From: Bradyrhizobium macuxiense
Lineage (GTDB): Bacteria; Pseudomonadota; Alphaproteobacteria; Rhizobiales; Xanthobacteraceae
Reading direction: 5' to 3'
Assembly: GCF_007993935.1 (NCBI RefSeq)
Contig: NZ_VITY01000005.1
Coordinates: 248,001-312,000, forward strand
DNA length: 64,000 bases
Shown piece by piece: positions 22,252 through 32,664 of the stretch (positions within the stretch are counted from its first letter, which is position 1; every line of letters begins with the position of its first letter). The translations under genes and the position numbers were made by a program. A model generated the notes under the pieces. The model was not told the origin of the DNA and did not search any database. It worked only from the letters and a program-made list of their open reading frames with translations.

Positions 22252-23564
22252 AGACCGAGTTTACCCTGGCGCAGCTCGCCGATCCCGACATCCAGGAAGC
22301 CGACAAGATCCTGCGCGCCTGCGTGCATTGCGGCTTCTGCACCGCGACCTGTCCGACCTATGTGCTGCTCGGCGACGAGCTCGATAGCCCGCGCGGCCGC
22401 ATCTATCTGATCAAGGAGATGCTGGAGAAGGACAAGCCGCCGACGGCGGAGGTGGTCAAGCATATCGACCGCTGCCTGTCGTGCCTCGCCTGCATGACCA
22501 CCTGTCCGTCGGGCGTCAACTACATGCACCTCGTCGACCAGGCCCGGGTCAGGATCGAGCGGGACTATCAGCGGCCGCTGACCGAGCGGCTGCTGCGGTC
22601 GGTGCTCGCCCTCGTGCTGCCGCGGCCGGGCTTGTTCCGGATCAGCATGGTCCTGGCCGGGCTCGCCCGTCCGTTCGCAGCGCTGCTGCCGACGCCGTCG
22701 GTCGGCGCGTCGAGCCCCGGCCTGCTGCGGCGGATCAAGGCGATGCTGGCGCTCGCGCCGCGCGGCCTGCCGCAGCCGGGACCGGCAGCGGGAACCGTGT
22801 TTGCAGCGACCGGCCGGCGGCGCGGCCGGGTCGCGCTGCTGCAGGGCTGCGCCCAGCAGGTGCTGGCGCCGCGCATCAATCAGGCCGCCATCAACGTGCT
22901 GACCCGGCACGGCGTCGAGGTGGTGCTGGTCAGGGACGAGCAATGCTGCGGCGCGTTGACCCATCACATGGGACAGGACGGCGACGCGCTGGCGCGCGCG
23001 CGGGCCAACATCACGGTGTGGCAAAGGGAAGCGGACCAGAACGGGCTCGACGCCATCCTGGTGACGACCTCGGGCTGTGGGACAGTTGTCAAAGACTACG
23101 GCTACCTGCTGCGCGAGGACAAAACATTCGCCGAGCCGGCGCAGCGAATCTCGGCACTGGCGAAGGATATCACCGAGTATCTCAGCACTCTCGAGCTCGC
23201 ACCTTCAACGCAGAAGGGCGACGTCACCGTCGCCTATCACTCGGCTTGTTCGTTGCAGCATGGACAGAAAATCACTCAACTTCCGAAAGAATTGCTTTCC
23301 AAGAATGGATTCGTGGTGAAAGATGTACCTGAGAGCCATTTGTGTTGCGGTTCGGCGGGGACCTACAACATTCTCCAGCCCGACATTGCGAGCAGATTGC
23401 GCGATCGCAAGGTCGCCAATATTGCGCTTGTCAAACCGGACATGATCGCCGCGGGCAATATTGGGTGCATGGTTCAGATTGCCGGCGGTACGTCAGTTCC
23501 TGTGGTGCACACGATTGAGCTTCTCGATTGGGCGACAGGAGGTCCCCGGCCAGGATTGAATTGA
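22248..23564 (+). CDS. glcF: Glycolate oxidase iron-sulfur subunit GlcF
   Basis: A 438-residue Fe-S protein. Two ferredoxin-type 4Fe-4S sites are visible: ACVHCGFCTATCP (near residue 28) and RCLSCLACMTTCPSG (near 80). Two CCG-type domains follow with EQCCGALTHH (near 230) and HLCCGSAGTYN (near 365). It moves electrons from the GlcDE flavins to quinone at the inner membrane. It is coupled to glcE by a 4-base overlap. The nearest linked transport gene is the lactate/glycolate permease lctP at 27786. Confidence 0.93.
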   Translation: MKTEFTLAQLADPDIQEADKILRACVHCGFCTATCPTYVLLGDELDSPRGRIYLIKEMLEKDKPPTAEVVKHIDRCLSCLACMTTCPSGVNYMHLVDQARVRIERDYQRPLTERLLRSVLALVLPRPGLFRISMVLAGLARPFAALLPTPSVGASSPGLLRRIKAMLALAPRGLPQPGPAAGTVFAATGRRRGRVALLQGCAQQVLAPRINQAAINVLTRHGVEVVLVRDEQCCGALTHHMGQDGDALARARANITVWQREADQNGLDAILVTTSGCGTVVKDYGYLLREDKTFAEPAQRISALAKDITEYLSTLELAPSTQKGDVTVAYHSACSLQHGQKITQLPKELLSKNGFVVKDVPESHLCCGSAGTYNILQPDIASRLRDRKVANIALVKPDMIAAGNIGCMVQIAGGTSVPVVHTIELLDWATGGPRPGLN

Positions 23565-23604
23565 TCGACTGCCACTCGAGCATGATCCGGACCTCAGCCT
23601 TGCC

Positions 23605-23660
23605 CTGACGCAACGTGTCTGACGCAACTTGTCTTACGCAATGTGTCTGAAGCAATGTGA
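23605..23660 (+). repeat. Four tandem 14-base repeats
   Basis: Units CTGACGCAACGTGT, CTGACGCAACTTGT, CTTACGCAATGTGT and CTGAAGCAATGTGA follow each other without spacers, downstream of glcF and about 160 bases before the H1-like gene. A similar 14-16-base array lies at 54892-54965. Confidence 0.7.
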
Positions 23661-23821
23661 AGGACCGGCGCTTCCTCGGCCACAGACGCGAAGCGATCGC
23701 GCGGCCATCATGCCCGACAAGCGAAGTGGAGGGTGCCTCTCCCCGAGGTGCAGCCAACGTCCGGCAAGCGATCACTTCAATACGCCCGGCGGACTCACAT
23801 AGCGGCAACAGGAGGACCACG

Positions 23822-24211
23822 ATGGCGAAGTCGAAGAAGGCGAAGAAAAGCAAGAAGGCCAAAAAGGCCAAGAAGGCGGTAGCGGCCAAGAAGAAGTCGG
23901 CCAAGAAGTCCGCGAAAAAGTCGGCCAAGAAGGCTGCGAAGAAGTCAGCAAAGAAATCGGCGAAGAAGTCAGCCAAGAAGGCTGCGAAGAAAGCCGCGAA
24001 GAAGGCTGCTCCGAAGAAGGCCGCGCCCAAGAAGGCTGCGAAGAAAGCTGCCAAGAAGAGCGCTCCGAAGAAGGCCGCCGCGCCCAAGCCGGCTGCCCCG
24101 GTCGCAGCACCGCCGGCGCCCGAACCTGCGCCGCAGCCGGCCCAGAGCTGGGCCACGCCGAGCCACGAGCCGGCGCCGAGCTGGGGCACCTCCGACGGCG
24201 AGCACCACTAA
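23822..24211 (+). CDS. Histone-H1-like Lys/Ala-rich protein
   Basis: A 129-residue protein. Residues 1-90 are almost only Lys, Ala and Ser in repeats such as KKSAKKSAKKAAKK, giving a very basic, unstructured DNA-binding chain like eukaryotic H1 tails. The last 35 residues switch to Pro/Ala/Glu with AQSWATPSHEPAPSWG and an acidic GEHH end. AGGAGG stands ideally before the ATG. Proteins of this kind are common in Bradyrhizobium and thought to organise DNA; a role is inferred from composition only. The repeat codons invite length variation. A strong terminator follows. Confidence 0.8.
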   Translation: MAKSKKAKKSKKAKKAKKAVAAKKKSAKKSAKKSAKKAAKKSAKKSAKKSAKKAAKKAAKKAAPKKAAPKKAAKKAAKKSAPKKAAAPKPAAPVAAPPAPEPAPQPAQSWATPSHEPAPSWGTSDGEHH

Positions 24212-24239
24212 CCGAACCTGCATTGGTTCACCTGATCGA

Positions 24240-24268
24240 AGCCGCAGCGGACGCCGCTGCGGCTTTTT
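24240..24268 (+). terminator. Terminator of the H1-like gene
   Basis: AGCCGCAGCGG and CCGCTGCGGCT pair perfectly around ACG and run into TTTT, 28 bases after the stop codon. Confidence 0.85.
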
Positions 24269-24582
24269 CCGTATCGACAGTCCGTAGTTTTGCGGAGCGG
24301 ACGATTCGCGTCGACGCCGCCCGCAGGCGCGTCGAACCGTTGCTCGTTTCCGGCTGAGTGGGTCGTTCAACCGGAACGGGAGCCTCAGTCTTGTGGTGCA
24401 AATGCAACACCCGCCAACCAACGTGTGGCGTCACTGCCAGAACGCCTAAAAAGTCGGCAGATGCATGTCTTTTCGCCTTCTCCAAAATGGGGGTGCGTTT
24501 CAGATTGATCACACGCGATTGAGTTGCAGTCCGTTATCGCGCGCCCTGGGGGCCACCGGAACTGGGCTGTCTGGAAAAGTAG

Positions 24583-25584
24583 ATGGGGATCGTCATGAAG
24601 AAACTGGCTTTGTTAGCAACGGCGCTAGCAATGATTTCGAGCTCGGCAATGGCAGCTGACATGGCGGTGAAGGCCGTCAAGGCGCCGCCGCCGGCTCCCT
24701 TCGATCCCTGGGATATCGCCTTCGGCGCCGGCATCGTCAGCGACTACATCTTCCGCGGCGTCACCCAGTCGAACCACAACCCGTCGGTCACCGCCTATTT
24801 CGAGCCGCGCTACAACGTCAACAAGGACCTGCAGCTCTACATCGGCACCTCGACCGAAAGCATCTCGTTCGCCAACCGCGCCGCGGCTGAGGTCGACGTC
24901 TACGGCGGTATCCGCCCGACCTTCGGCGCCTTCGCCTTCGACATCGGTGTCTGGGGTTATCTGTATCCGGGCGGAACCTGCTACTTCGGCGCGCCGTTCG
25001 ACACCGCCGGCAAGCCGCTCAGCCCGGAATGCGCAGTCAACGCTCTGGCGAACGGCAACGTGATGAAGAAGGACGTCTCGTTCTTCGAAGTCTACGGCAA
25101 GGTGACCTACACCATCAACGACAACTGGGCGTTCACGCTGAACGAGTACTACTCGCCGAACTTCCTCAACACCGGCGCCTGGGGCAACTACTCCTCGATC
25201 ATCGGCAAGTACACCGCGCCCAGCACCGTGTTCGGTACCAGCGGCGTCGGCATGTACGTGTCGGGTGAGTTCGGCCGGCAGTGGCTCGGCACCTCGGACA
25301 GCTTCTACGGCGTCCCGGCGTTCCCGAACGGCATCAAGTATGCCGACTACAACACCTGGAACATCGGCATCGGCTTCACCTACAAGGTGTTCACGCTCGA
25401 TCTGCGCTACTCCGACACCGACCTGTCGAAGGGTAATTGCAGCGCCTTCACCAGCGATTTCACCGCCGGCGGCACCACCAACGTCACCCCGATCAATCCG
25501 GGCGGCACGGGCTCCAACTGGTGCGGCGCGGCTGGTATCGCCAAGCTCTCGGTCGACCTGACCGCGATGTCCAACCTGAAGTAA
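24583..25584 (+). CDS. TorF-family putative outer-membrane porin
   Basis: A 333-residue outer-membrane protein with signal peptide (ending SSAMAAD) and a beta-barrel pattern of alternating aromatic strands. DIAFGAGIVSDYIFRGVTQS near residue 45 is the signature start of the TIGR02001/TorF family, and EVDVYGGIRPTFGAF and WNIGIGFTYKVFTLDLRYSD are typical barrel strands. Family members are outer-membrane channel-like proteins of unknown substrate. An ATG at 24595 (MKKLALLA) is an equally good start because GGGGAT precedes it. It forms a single-gene unit ending in a strong terminator. Confidence 0.8.
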   Translation: MGIVMKKLALLATALAMISSSAMAADMAVKAVKAPPPAPFDPWDIAFGAGIVSDYIFRGVTQSNHNPSVTAYFEPRYNVNKDLQLYIGTSTESISFANRAAAEVDVYGGIRPTFGAFAFDIGVWGYLYPGGTCYFGAPFDTAGKPLSPECAVNALANGNVMKKDVSFFEVYGKVTYTINDNWAFTLNEYYSPNFLNTGAWGNYSSIIGKYTAPSTVFGTSGVGMYVSGEFGRQWLGTSDSFYGVPAFPNGIKYADYNTWNIGIGFTYKVFTLDLRYSDTDLSKGNCSAFTSDFTAGGTTNVTPINPGGTGSNWCGAAGIAKLSVDLTAMSNLK

Positions 25585-25602
25585 TTTCCTCTTCCGGGGA
25601 TC

Positions 25603-25636
25603 AAGGGGCGGCAGAGCAATCTGCCGCCCCTTTTGT
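25603..25636 (+). terminator. Terminator of the porin gene
   Basis: AAGGGGCGGCAGA and TCTGCCGCCCCTT form a perfect 13-bp stem with a GCAA loop and run into TTGTTTT. Confidence 0.9.
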
Positions 25637-25733
25637 TTTCGGTGGCTTGGTTTTCGGCGGCCGGTGCTGCGGCTTCGATTTCACCTCTTCCTAGGGAGAG
25701 GTGACCCGCGCCCGCGGCCCTCGCTCCGCTCGC

Positions 25734-27476
25734 CTATGACGCCGGAACCTCGACCCTGTCGCGCAAGGTGAAGCGCTCGCCGTCACGGACCAGCGCGACG
25801 TTGTGCTCGTGGAACGCATCGAGCGTCGAGCGATGGCCGATCGACACCACCGTGGTGTCGGGCAGCTTCTCGGCGATCAGCCGGTAGAGCGCGGCTTCCG
25901 ACGGCTCGTCGAGCGAGGCGGTCGCCTCGTCCAGGAACAGGAATTGCGGTGCGTGCAGCAGTGCGCGGGCGATGCCGAGCCGCTGTTGCTCGCCGAGCGA
26001 CAGCATCCGGTTCCAGTGCGCCTCTTCCCCGAGCCGCGCCGCGAGCTGCGGCAGTCCGACGGCGGTGACGACCTCGCGCACCCGCGCCGCGTCGAATTTC
26101 GCGGCCTCGCCCGGATAGACCACGGCGTCGTGCAGTGACCCGATCGGCAGATAGGGACGTTGCGGCAGCATCATCAGCGTGGCACCGGCGGGGACATTGA
26201 TCGCGCCCTTGCCGAACGGCCAGATGCCGGCGATGGCGCGGAACAGCGTCGACTTGCCGGCGCCGGAGGGGCCGGTGACCAAGGTGCGTGCGTTGCCGGG
26301 AAGGCTGAAGCCGTCAGCCGCGAGCAACGGCTTGCCATCGGGCAGGGTGACCACGAGATCGTCGAGTTCGATGCCACGGTCGCCGGCGGGCTTGACGTGG
26401 ATGATGTCCTGCCGCTGTGCGAGCGCATCGCCGCCGCGGATCGAGCTCTCGAAGCCATCAAGTCGTGCGACCACCGATTGCCATTCGGCCAGCGTCCGGT
26501 AGGCCGTGATGAAGAAGGACAGTGACTCCTGCACGCTGCTGAAGGCGGAGGCGGTCTGCATCATGCCGCCGAGCTGGATCTTGTTGGCGAAATAGGCCGG
26601 TGCGATCAGCACGTATGGGAAGATCACGGCGGCTTGCGAATAGGTCGCAGTGAAGGCGGTCAGCTTCTTGGTTCGCTGCATGATGTCGAGCCAGTTCCCG
26701 ACCACGAATCCGAAACGATTGAGCAACCGCGTGCGCTCCGCCGGCTCACCCTCGAGCAGCGCGATCTGCTCGGCGTTCTCGCGGGTGCGCACCAGGTTGA
26801 AACGGAAATCGGCTTCGAAGCGCTGCTGCCGGAAGTTGAGGTCGACCAGCGGCCGGCCGATCAAATGGGTCAAGGTTGTGCCGAGGATCGCGTAGATCAG
26901 TGCGCCCCAGACCAGATAGCCGGGAAGCGCGATGTCGTTGCCGAACAGATGCAGCGGCGCCTGATTGGACAGGCCCCACAGGATGACCACGAAGGATGCA
27001 AGCGTGACCACGGAGCTCAACAGTCCGATCCCGAGCGTCAGGGTCTGTTCGACGAAGCGCTGGGTGTCGTCGGCGATACGCTGGTCCGGGTTGTCGGCCG
27101 CATCGCCGAGCAACTGCATGCGGTAGTGGTTGGCATCGTGCAGCCAGCCGCCGAGATAGCGCGTGGTCATCCAGCGCCGCCAGCGGATCTGCAGCCATTG
27201 ATTGAGATAGAGCTGGTAGACTTTCAGGGCGATCCAGAACGCCGCGAGCACGCAGAAATAGCCGATCTGATAGGTGAAGACCGCCTGATCGCGTTCCTGC
27301 AGCGCATTGTAGAAGACATTGTTCCAGCGGTTGAACAGCACGGTGAGAAAGACGCTGGCAAGCTCGATGACAATAACCGCGGCCAACAGTCCCCGGCCTG
27401 CCCATTTGTCATCGGAGTTGAAATAGGGCGAGGCGATGCGCCACACCGTCGCGAGCGTCGAGCGAATGTTTTTCAC
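25734..27476 (-). CDS. YddA/BacA-type ABC exporter (membrane and ATPase domains fused)
   Basis: A 580-residue half-transporter. The N-terminal ABC_membrane_2 (SbmA/BacA-related) domain has about six helices (residues 28-330), with NRWNNVFYNALQ, NPDQRIADDTQRFVEQTL and RFEADFRFNLVRTRENAEQI. The ATPase domain has Walker A TGPSGAGKST (near 400), signature LSLGEQQRLG, Walker B FLFLDEATASLDE and a switch histidine in SIGHRS. The order matches E. coli YddA and the peptide transporter BclA of Bradyrhizobium, which protects bacteroids from plant NCR peptides. Which of the two it is cannot be settled here. Confidence 0.82.
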   Translation of the reverse strand: MKNIRSTLATVWRIASPYFNSDDKWAGRGLLAAVIVIELASVFLTVLFNRWNNVFYNALQERDQAVFTYQIGYFCVLAAFWIALKVYQLYLNQWLQIRWRRWMTTRYLGGWLHDANHYRMQLLGDAADNPDQRIADDTQRFVEQTLTLGIGLLSSVVTLASFVVILWGLSNQAPLHLFGNDIALPGYLVWGALIYAILGTTLTHLIGRPLVDLNFRQQRFEADFRFNLVRTRENAEQIALLEGEPAERTRLLNRFGFVVGNWLDIMQRTKKLTAFTATYSQAAVIFPYVLIAPAYFANKIQLGGMMQTASAFSSVQESLSFFITAYRTLAEWQSVVARLDGFESSIRGGDALAQRQDIIHVKPAGDRGIELDDLVVTLPDGKPLLAADGFSLPGNARTLVTGPSGAGKSTLFRAIAGIWPFGKGAINVPAGATLMMLPQRPYLPIGSLHDAVVYPGEAAKFDAARVREVVTAVGLPQLAARLGEEAHWNRMLSLGEQQRLGIARALLHAPQFLFLDEATASLDEPSEAALYRLIAEKLPDTTVVSIGHRSTLDAFHEHNVALVRDGERFTLRDRVEVPAS

Positions 27477-27785
27477 AGATTATCGTCTCCGGGGAAGCGG
27501 CCACAAAGGCCTGAAGAATCGGGACAATCAGGGCGATCCTCGACTAAAGTCGTAGGTCTGGCATGCAAGCGTTGGCTTGTCCCGGCGATCGAGTCAACCC
27601 TAGCATGACGACAACGGCGAGGGGCGGGGGACCTTCGATTTTTCGCGAGGATGTGAGCGATCCTTACCGATCGTTCATTCGCGAGCCGGGGCTACGACTT
27701 TTCCGACGGACTCCCGCATTCGCACCAGCGCGTCTGGCCGCGCCGATGCCGGCGCGCTGCATAAAAATGTGGGAAGGATCCCGAG
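27477..27785. other. Divergent promoter region between ABC exporter and lctP
   Basis: 309 bases separate the start codons. A GGAAGGA ribosome-binding site precedes lctP. I see no strong palindrome, riboswitch-like fold or small gene; the promoters of both genes should lie here. Confidence 0.4.
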
Positions 27786-29456
<1,671 letters not shown>

Positions 29457-29479
29457 CGCGGCGAGGCGTCGCCCAAACG

Positions 29480-29512
29480 AAATCCCCGCGGGTCACGAGC
29501 CCGCGGGGATTT
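29480..29512 (+). terminator. lctP terminator
   Basis: AAATCCCCGCGGG and CCCGCGGGGATTT pair perfectly (13 bp, 7-nt loop), 24 bases after the stop codon of lctP. Confidence 0.85.
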
Positions 29513-29586
29513 GCATTTTCAAGCTATTTTTCTCGGGCGGCCAAGCTGGCCAATCCCGGCCTCGTCCCATAGAAGGGGCGGCATCA

Positions 29587-29635
29587 GAGCATGATCCGGA
29601 AAAGTGGAAGCCGGTTTTCCGAATGGATCATGCTC
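29587..29635 (+). repeat. Dispersed palindromic repeat, family A copy 1
   Basis: GAGCATGATCCGGAAAAGTG with CCGGTTTTCC in the centre and GGATCATGCTC at the other end form a long hairpin. The second copy is at 59540-59612, and a half copy lies at about 23577-23591. It lies 30 bases upstream of the next start codon. Confidence 0.8.
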
Positions 29636-29664
29636 AAGAGCGATCCTGGGAATGGCATGTTTCG

Positions 29665-30072
29665 ATGAAGCGGATTCTGAACGGCGGCATGGCCGCGTTG
29701 GCGCTCCTTGCCGCGGCTCTTGTCGCGATTCCAGCCGAGGCTCAGGAAGGCTTCCCGTTCGGCGACGTGATGACGCTCGACGCCGCGCGCATGCCGGGCT
29801 CCAAGCGGATCCCCTCGATCGAGGTCGGCGACAATGGCGAGGTGATCCTCGAGCTCTGGTGCGATGGCGGCAAGGGTCAGTTCTCGGTTGCCGGCAACAC
29901 CATCGTCTTCGTTCCCGGCGCGATGGAGAACCGCAACTGCACGCCGGACCGGGCGCAGGCCGACAAGGATCTGCTGGCGGCGCTCGGCGACATGACGAGC
30001 TGGCGGCGGCACAATGAAGAGGTGATCTTCTCCGGAAGCAAGTCGCTGCGCTTCCTGATCAACGGCAACTGA
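29665..30072 (+). CDS. Exported META/HslJ-like domain protein
   Basis: A 135-residue precursor with signal peptide (MKRILNGGMAALALLAAALV, cleavage near AEAQ). The mature domain has DVMTLDAARMPGSKRIPSIE, GEVILELWCDGGKGQFSVAG and a final SGSKSLRFL, a strand pattern like META (DUF306) domains found in HslJ and other envelope proteins. Cys residues in ILELWCDG and NRNCTPDR could pair. Start at 29665 because the longer frame runs into the family A repeat. It is convergent with the next gene. Function unknown. Confidence 0.65.
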   Translation: MKRILNGGMAALALLAAALVAIPAEAQEGFPFGDVMTLDAARMPGSKRIPSIEVGDNGEVILELWCDGGKGQFSVAGNTIVFVPGAMENRNCTPDRAQADKDLLAALGDMTSWRRHNEEVIFSGSKSLRFLINGN

Positions 30073-30100
30073 CCGCGGTCGATCGCGTCGGCGCAGGCAT

Positions 30101-30781
30101 TCAGGGCGTCGCGATCAATCCGCTTGCGGTGGCGACGATCCAGCGATTGCCCCAGCGCACGATGGAATCGACCCGGCCAAGGCCGGGGACGACGTCGCCC
30201 CGCGCGGCCATCTTGACGCCCTCCGGGCCCTCGAGCACGGCGGTGCCGTCGCGGACCTCGACCACCGACCATCCGGGAATCGTGCTCGGCCGCGTCTCCG
30301 GTCCCGCTGCCAGCTGCGGCTTCGATCCGAGCATGGCGGCTTGCGCGCCGAGCGTCGTCGGCGCGGCCCCCAGCACTTGCGGGCGCGGGCTGGCGGGGGT
30401 GGTCTTCGGAATGCTGCCGGTGACCGATGGCTCGGCATTGGACGCGGTCCGCCGCGGGCTCTCGCTTCTTCGGCTCGGCGGTGCCTCCGCGACGTGCGGG
30501 ACGGGCGCTTCCTTCTGGGCGACCGGGAGGGGGGCGGGGCTGGCAAAGTCGTGCCAGTTGGCGCCACCGGTCCATCCCAATACGAAGCTTGCGGCGAGCG
30601 CCGTGGCGGCCAGCAGCGCGGTGCCGATGCGGTCGGCGAACGGCTCCCGCAGCAGCAGGGCGGCGTCGTGGTTCTCGTTGGAGACGTCCCAGAGGTCCGC
30701 CGCCGTCTGCGCCGGCGAATGACCCTCCGTCGCATCTGTCGGCCAGATGCTCTCGGGGTTGATCGGCTCGCGGTCTTGCAT
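30101..30781 (-). CDS. Single-pass membrane protein with C-terminal periplasmic domain
   Basis: A 226-residue protein. An acidic cytoplasmic stretch (1-50) leads to one membrane helix (about 52-72, IGTALLAATALAASFVLGW). A Pro/Ala/Ser-rich linker follows (75-165), then a small folded domain (about 168-226) with IPGWSVVEVRDGTAVLEGPE and GLGRVDSIVRWGNRWIVATA. The end domain resembles the small beta domains that close many rhizobial envelope proteins. No enzyme motif visible. I cannot name a function. Confidence 0.65.
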   Translation of the reverse strand: MQDREPINPESIWPTDATEGHSPAQTAADLWDVSNENHDAALLLREPFADRIGTALLAATALAASFVLGWTGGANWHDFASPAPLPVAQKEAPVPHVAEAPPSRRSESPRRTASNAEPSVTGSIPKTTPASPRPQVLGAAPTTLGAQAAMLGSKPQLAAGPETRPSTIPGWSVVEVRDGTAVLEGPEGVKMAARGDVVPGLGRVDSIVRWGNRWIVATASGLIATP

Positions 30782-31036
30782 GGCGTGACCTGTGTTCGGT
30801 GACGCAAAGGATGATCCTCGAAACTAAATCGAGCCTTAATTTTCGGTGACCGAACTGCGGCAGCACGAAGTCTTTTGGTCGCAGGCCCCGTAAATTGACG
30901 GGGCATCACGCATGAGTACGGGCGCTATCAAGTCTTGTGCAGCCTTGGATCGGCGCCCCGCGCGCAGCGGTCGTTTCCGGACGTGGTCTCCGCAAAGCGG
31001 GTCGTTTCGGCGTGCGGCCACGGCTATAGCGGACGC

Positions 31037-31690
31037 ATGCTCGACTTCGCCGCACAATATGCAGCCTTTCAATGCCGCGACCCGGCCTGGGACGGCATCG
31101 TGTTCGTCGCGGTCAAGACCACCGGCGTGTATTGCCGCCCGGTCTGCCGTGCGCGCACGCCGCTCGCCCGCAATGTGCGGTTCTATGGCAGCGCCGCCTC
31201 CGCCGAGCGCGCCGGTTTCCGGCCCTGCCTGCGCTGCCGTCCCGAGGCGGCGCCGTTCTGTCCGGCATGGAAGGGCACCAGGACGACCGTCGAGCGTGCG
31301 CTGGCGCTGATCGAGGACGGCGCACTCGACCACGGCAATATCGCCGCGCTGGCCGATCGGCTCGGCATCGGCGCGCGCCATCTGTCGCGCCTGTTCGCCG
31401 CGCATCTCGATGCCTCGCCGCTGCAGGTCGCGCTGTCGCGGCGCGTGCAGCGTGCCAAGCGCCTGATCGACGGCGGCGATCTTCCGCTCGCGCTGGTGGC
31501 GCAGCGCGCCGGCTTCTCCAGCGCAAGGCGCATGAACGCCGCCTTCGCAAAACTCTACGGCCGCTCGCCCGCCTCGTTGCGACGGAAGCGGCCGCCAGGC
31601 GTCACGATGCAACCCAATGGAGACCAGCAATGGCCAAGAGCTACGGCAAGAGCTACGGCACCGTCAGTGCCGAACAGAAACTCGCGATGA
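31037..31690 (+). CDS. AdaA-like methylation-responsive regulator (Ada zinc domain plus AraC HTH)
   Basis: A 217-residue protein. The Ada metal-binding domain (about 5-80) keeps all four cysteines, Cys33 and Cys37 (GVYCRPVCRAR) and Cys64 and Cys67 (RPCLRCRPE), the first being the methyl acceptor by comparison with Ada. An AraC-type double helix-turn-helix follows (about 90-185; LADRLGIGARHLSRLFAAHL and AQRAGFSSARRMNAAF). The alkyltransferase or AlkA glycosylase domain often fused in this family is absent, as in Bacillus AdaA. It overlaps the next gene by 61 bases, so the last 20 codons are an odd, Arg-rich extension. Confidence 0.85.
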   Translation: MLDFAAQYAAFQCRDPAWDGIVFVAVKTTGVYCRPVCRARTPLARNVRFYGSAASAERAGFRPCLRCRPEAAPFCPAWKGTRTTVERALALIEDGALDHGNIAALADRLGIGARHLSRLFAAHLDASPLQVALSRRVQRAKRLIDGGDLPLALVAQRAGFSSARRMNAAFAKLYGRSPASLRRKRPPGVTMQPNGDQQWPRATARATAPSVPNRNSR

Positions 31691-32109
31691 GCGGCCTCGA
31701 CTTCGTCCAGGGGCTCGCCTCTGGCGCCCTGCCGCTCAACACCATCGCGCGGACGCTCGGCTATGACGTCACCGAGGCCGAGCGCGGCCGCGTCGTCGTC
31801 ACGCTGCTGCCGACCGACGCGCATCTCAATCCGGCCGGCACCGTGCATGGCGGTCTCACCGCGACGCTGCTCGACAGCTGCATGGGCCTTGCGGTGCAGT
31901 CGACGCTCGACGCCGGTACCAGCCAGACCACCCTCGAGTTCAAGATCTCGTTGCTGCGTCCGATCACGCCCGACACCGGCCCGATCCGGGCCGAGGGCCA
32001 TGTGCTCAATTGCGGCCGCCGCGTCGGCACCGCCGAGGGCAGGGTCACCGACACGAAGGGACGGCTGCTTGCGCACGGCACGACGACGTGCCTGATCTTT
32101 CCGGCTTGA
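31630..32109 (+). CDS. PaaI-type hotdog thioesterase
   Basis: A 159-residue hotdog-fold thioesterase. NPAGTVHGGLTATLLDSCMG (near residue 67) is the PaaI active-site segment, and TTLEFKISLLRPI and ILxAxG-like RAEGHVLNCGRRVGTAEGRV follow. Such enzymes hydrolyse acyl-CoA thioesters in the cytoplasm, often of aromatic acids. GGAGA precedes the ATG. The first 61 bases overlap the end of the AdaA-like gene, which makes translational coupling likely. The N-terminal KSYGKSYG repeat is unusual. Confidence 0.82.
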   Translation: MAKSYGKSYGTVSAEQKLAMSGLDFVQGLASGALPLNTIARTLGYDVTEAERGRVVVTLLPTDAHLNPAGTVHGGLTATLLDSCMGLAVQSTLDAGTSQTTLEFKISLLRPITPDTGPIRAEGHVLNCGRRVGTAEGRVTDTKGRLLAHGTTTCLIFPA

Positions 32110-32199
32110 TGCGGATTGCCTTGTAGGCGCCGGCACGGCACCCAAAGATGCGATGCCGGCCCAGTAACATTGGAGCGTGTTAGTCGACGAAGGGCGGTT

Positions 32200-32664
32200 T
32201 CAACCCGCGTAGCCACTCGGTTCGGGCAGGCGAATGAGACCGAGCTGAAGCATGGCGGTGATCGCATCTTCCTGTCCGAGCTCCTCGGCGATCCGTCCGT
32301 CCTGCACGCGCAGCACGGTGGTGCCGGCGAACGTCATCTTGCGGCCGGAGGCCGCGGGCAGCGAGCCAAGCCGGAAGTCGCTGAACGCGGGTCCGGTGTG
32401 GGTGCCGCCGCCTTCCCAACGGCCGACGACGAGGTCGCCTTCCGCGACGAGATCGCCGACGCCCCAGAAATTCAGATCCGGAAACGCCTCGCGAAACTCG
32501 GTCATGAACTTGGTCACCGCGGCGCGGCCCTTCTTCGGCTCGTGCATCGGGTAGTGCACGACAATGTCGGCGGTGGCGAGCTCGTTGATGATGCGCGGAT
32601 TCCAGGGGTTGCCCCAGAATTCCTTGAACCAGCGGCCCACGACGTTCTTGTTGTCCTCTGACAT
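32200..32664 (-). CDS. SnoaL-like ester cyclase / polyketide cyclase family protein
   Basis: A 154-residue NTF2-fold protein of the SnoaL-like type: VVGRWFKEFWGNPWNPRIIN at the start, then ADIVVHYPMHEPKKGRAAV, EFREAFPDLNFWGVGDLVAE and GDLVVGRWEGGGTHTG with the usual cone of hydrophobic residues. Members range from polyketide cyclases to small stress proteins without known substrate. Start at 32664 because the fold begins directly after it. It stands alone between convergent and same-strand genes. Confidence 0.7.
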   Translation of the reverse strand: MSEDNKNVVGRWFKEFWGNPWNPRIINELATADIVVHYPMHEPKKGRAAVTKFMTEFREAFPDLNFWGVGDLVAEGDLVVGRWEGGGTHTGPAFSDFRLGSLPAASGRKMTFAGTTVLRVQDGRIAEELGQEDAITAMLQLGLIRLPEPSGYAG

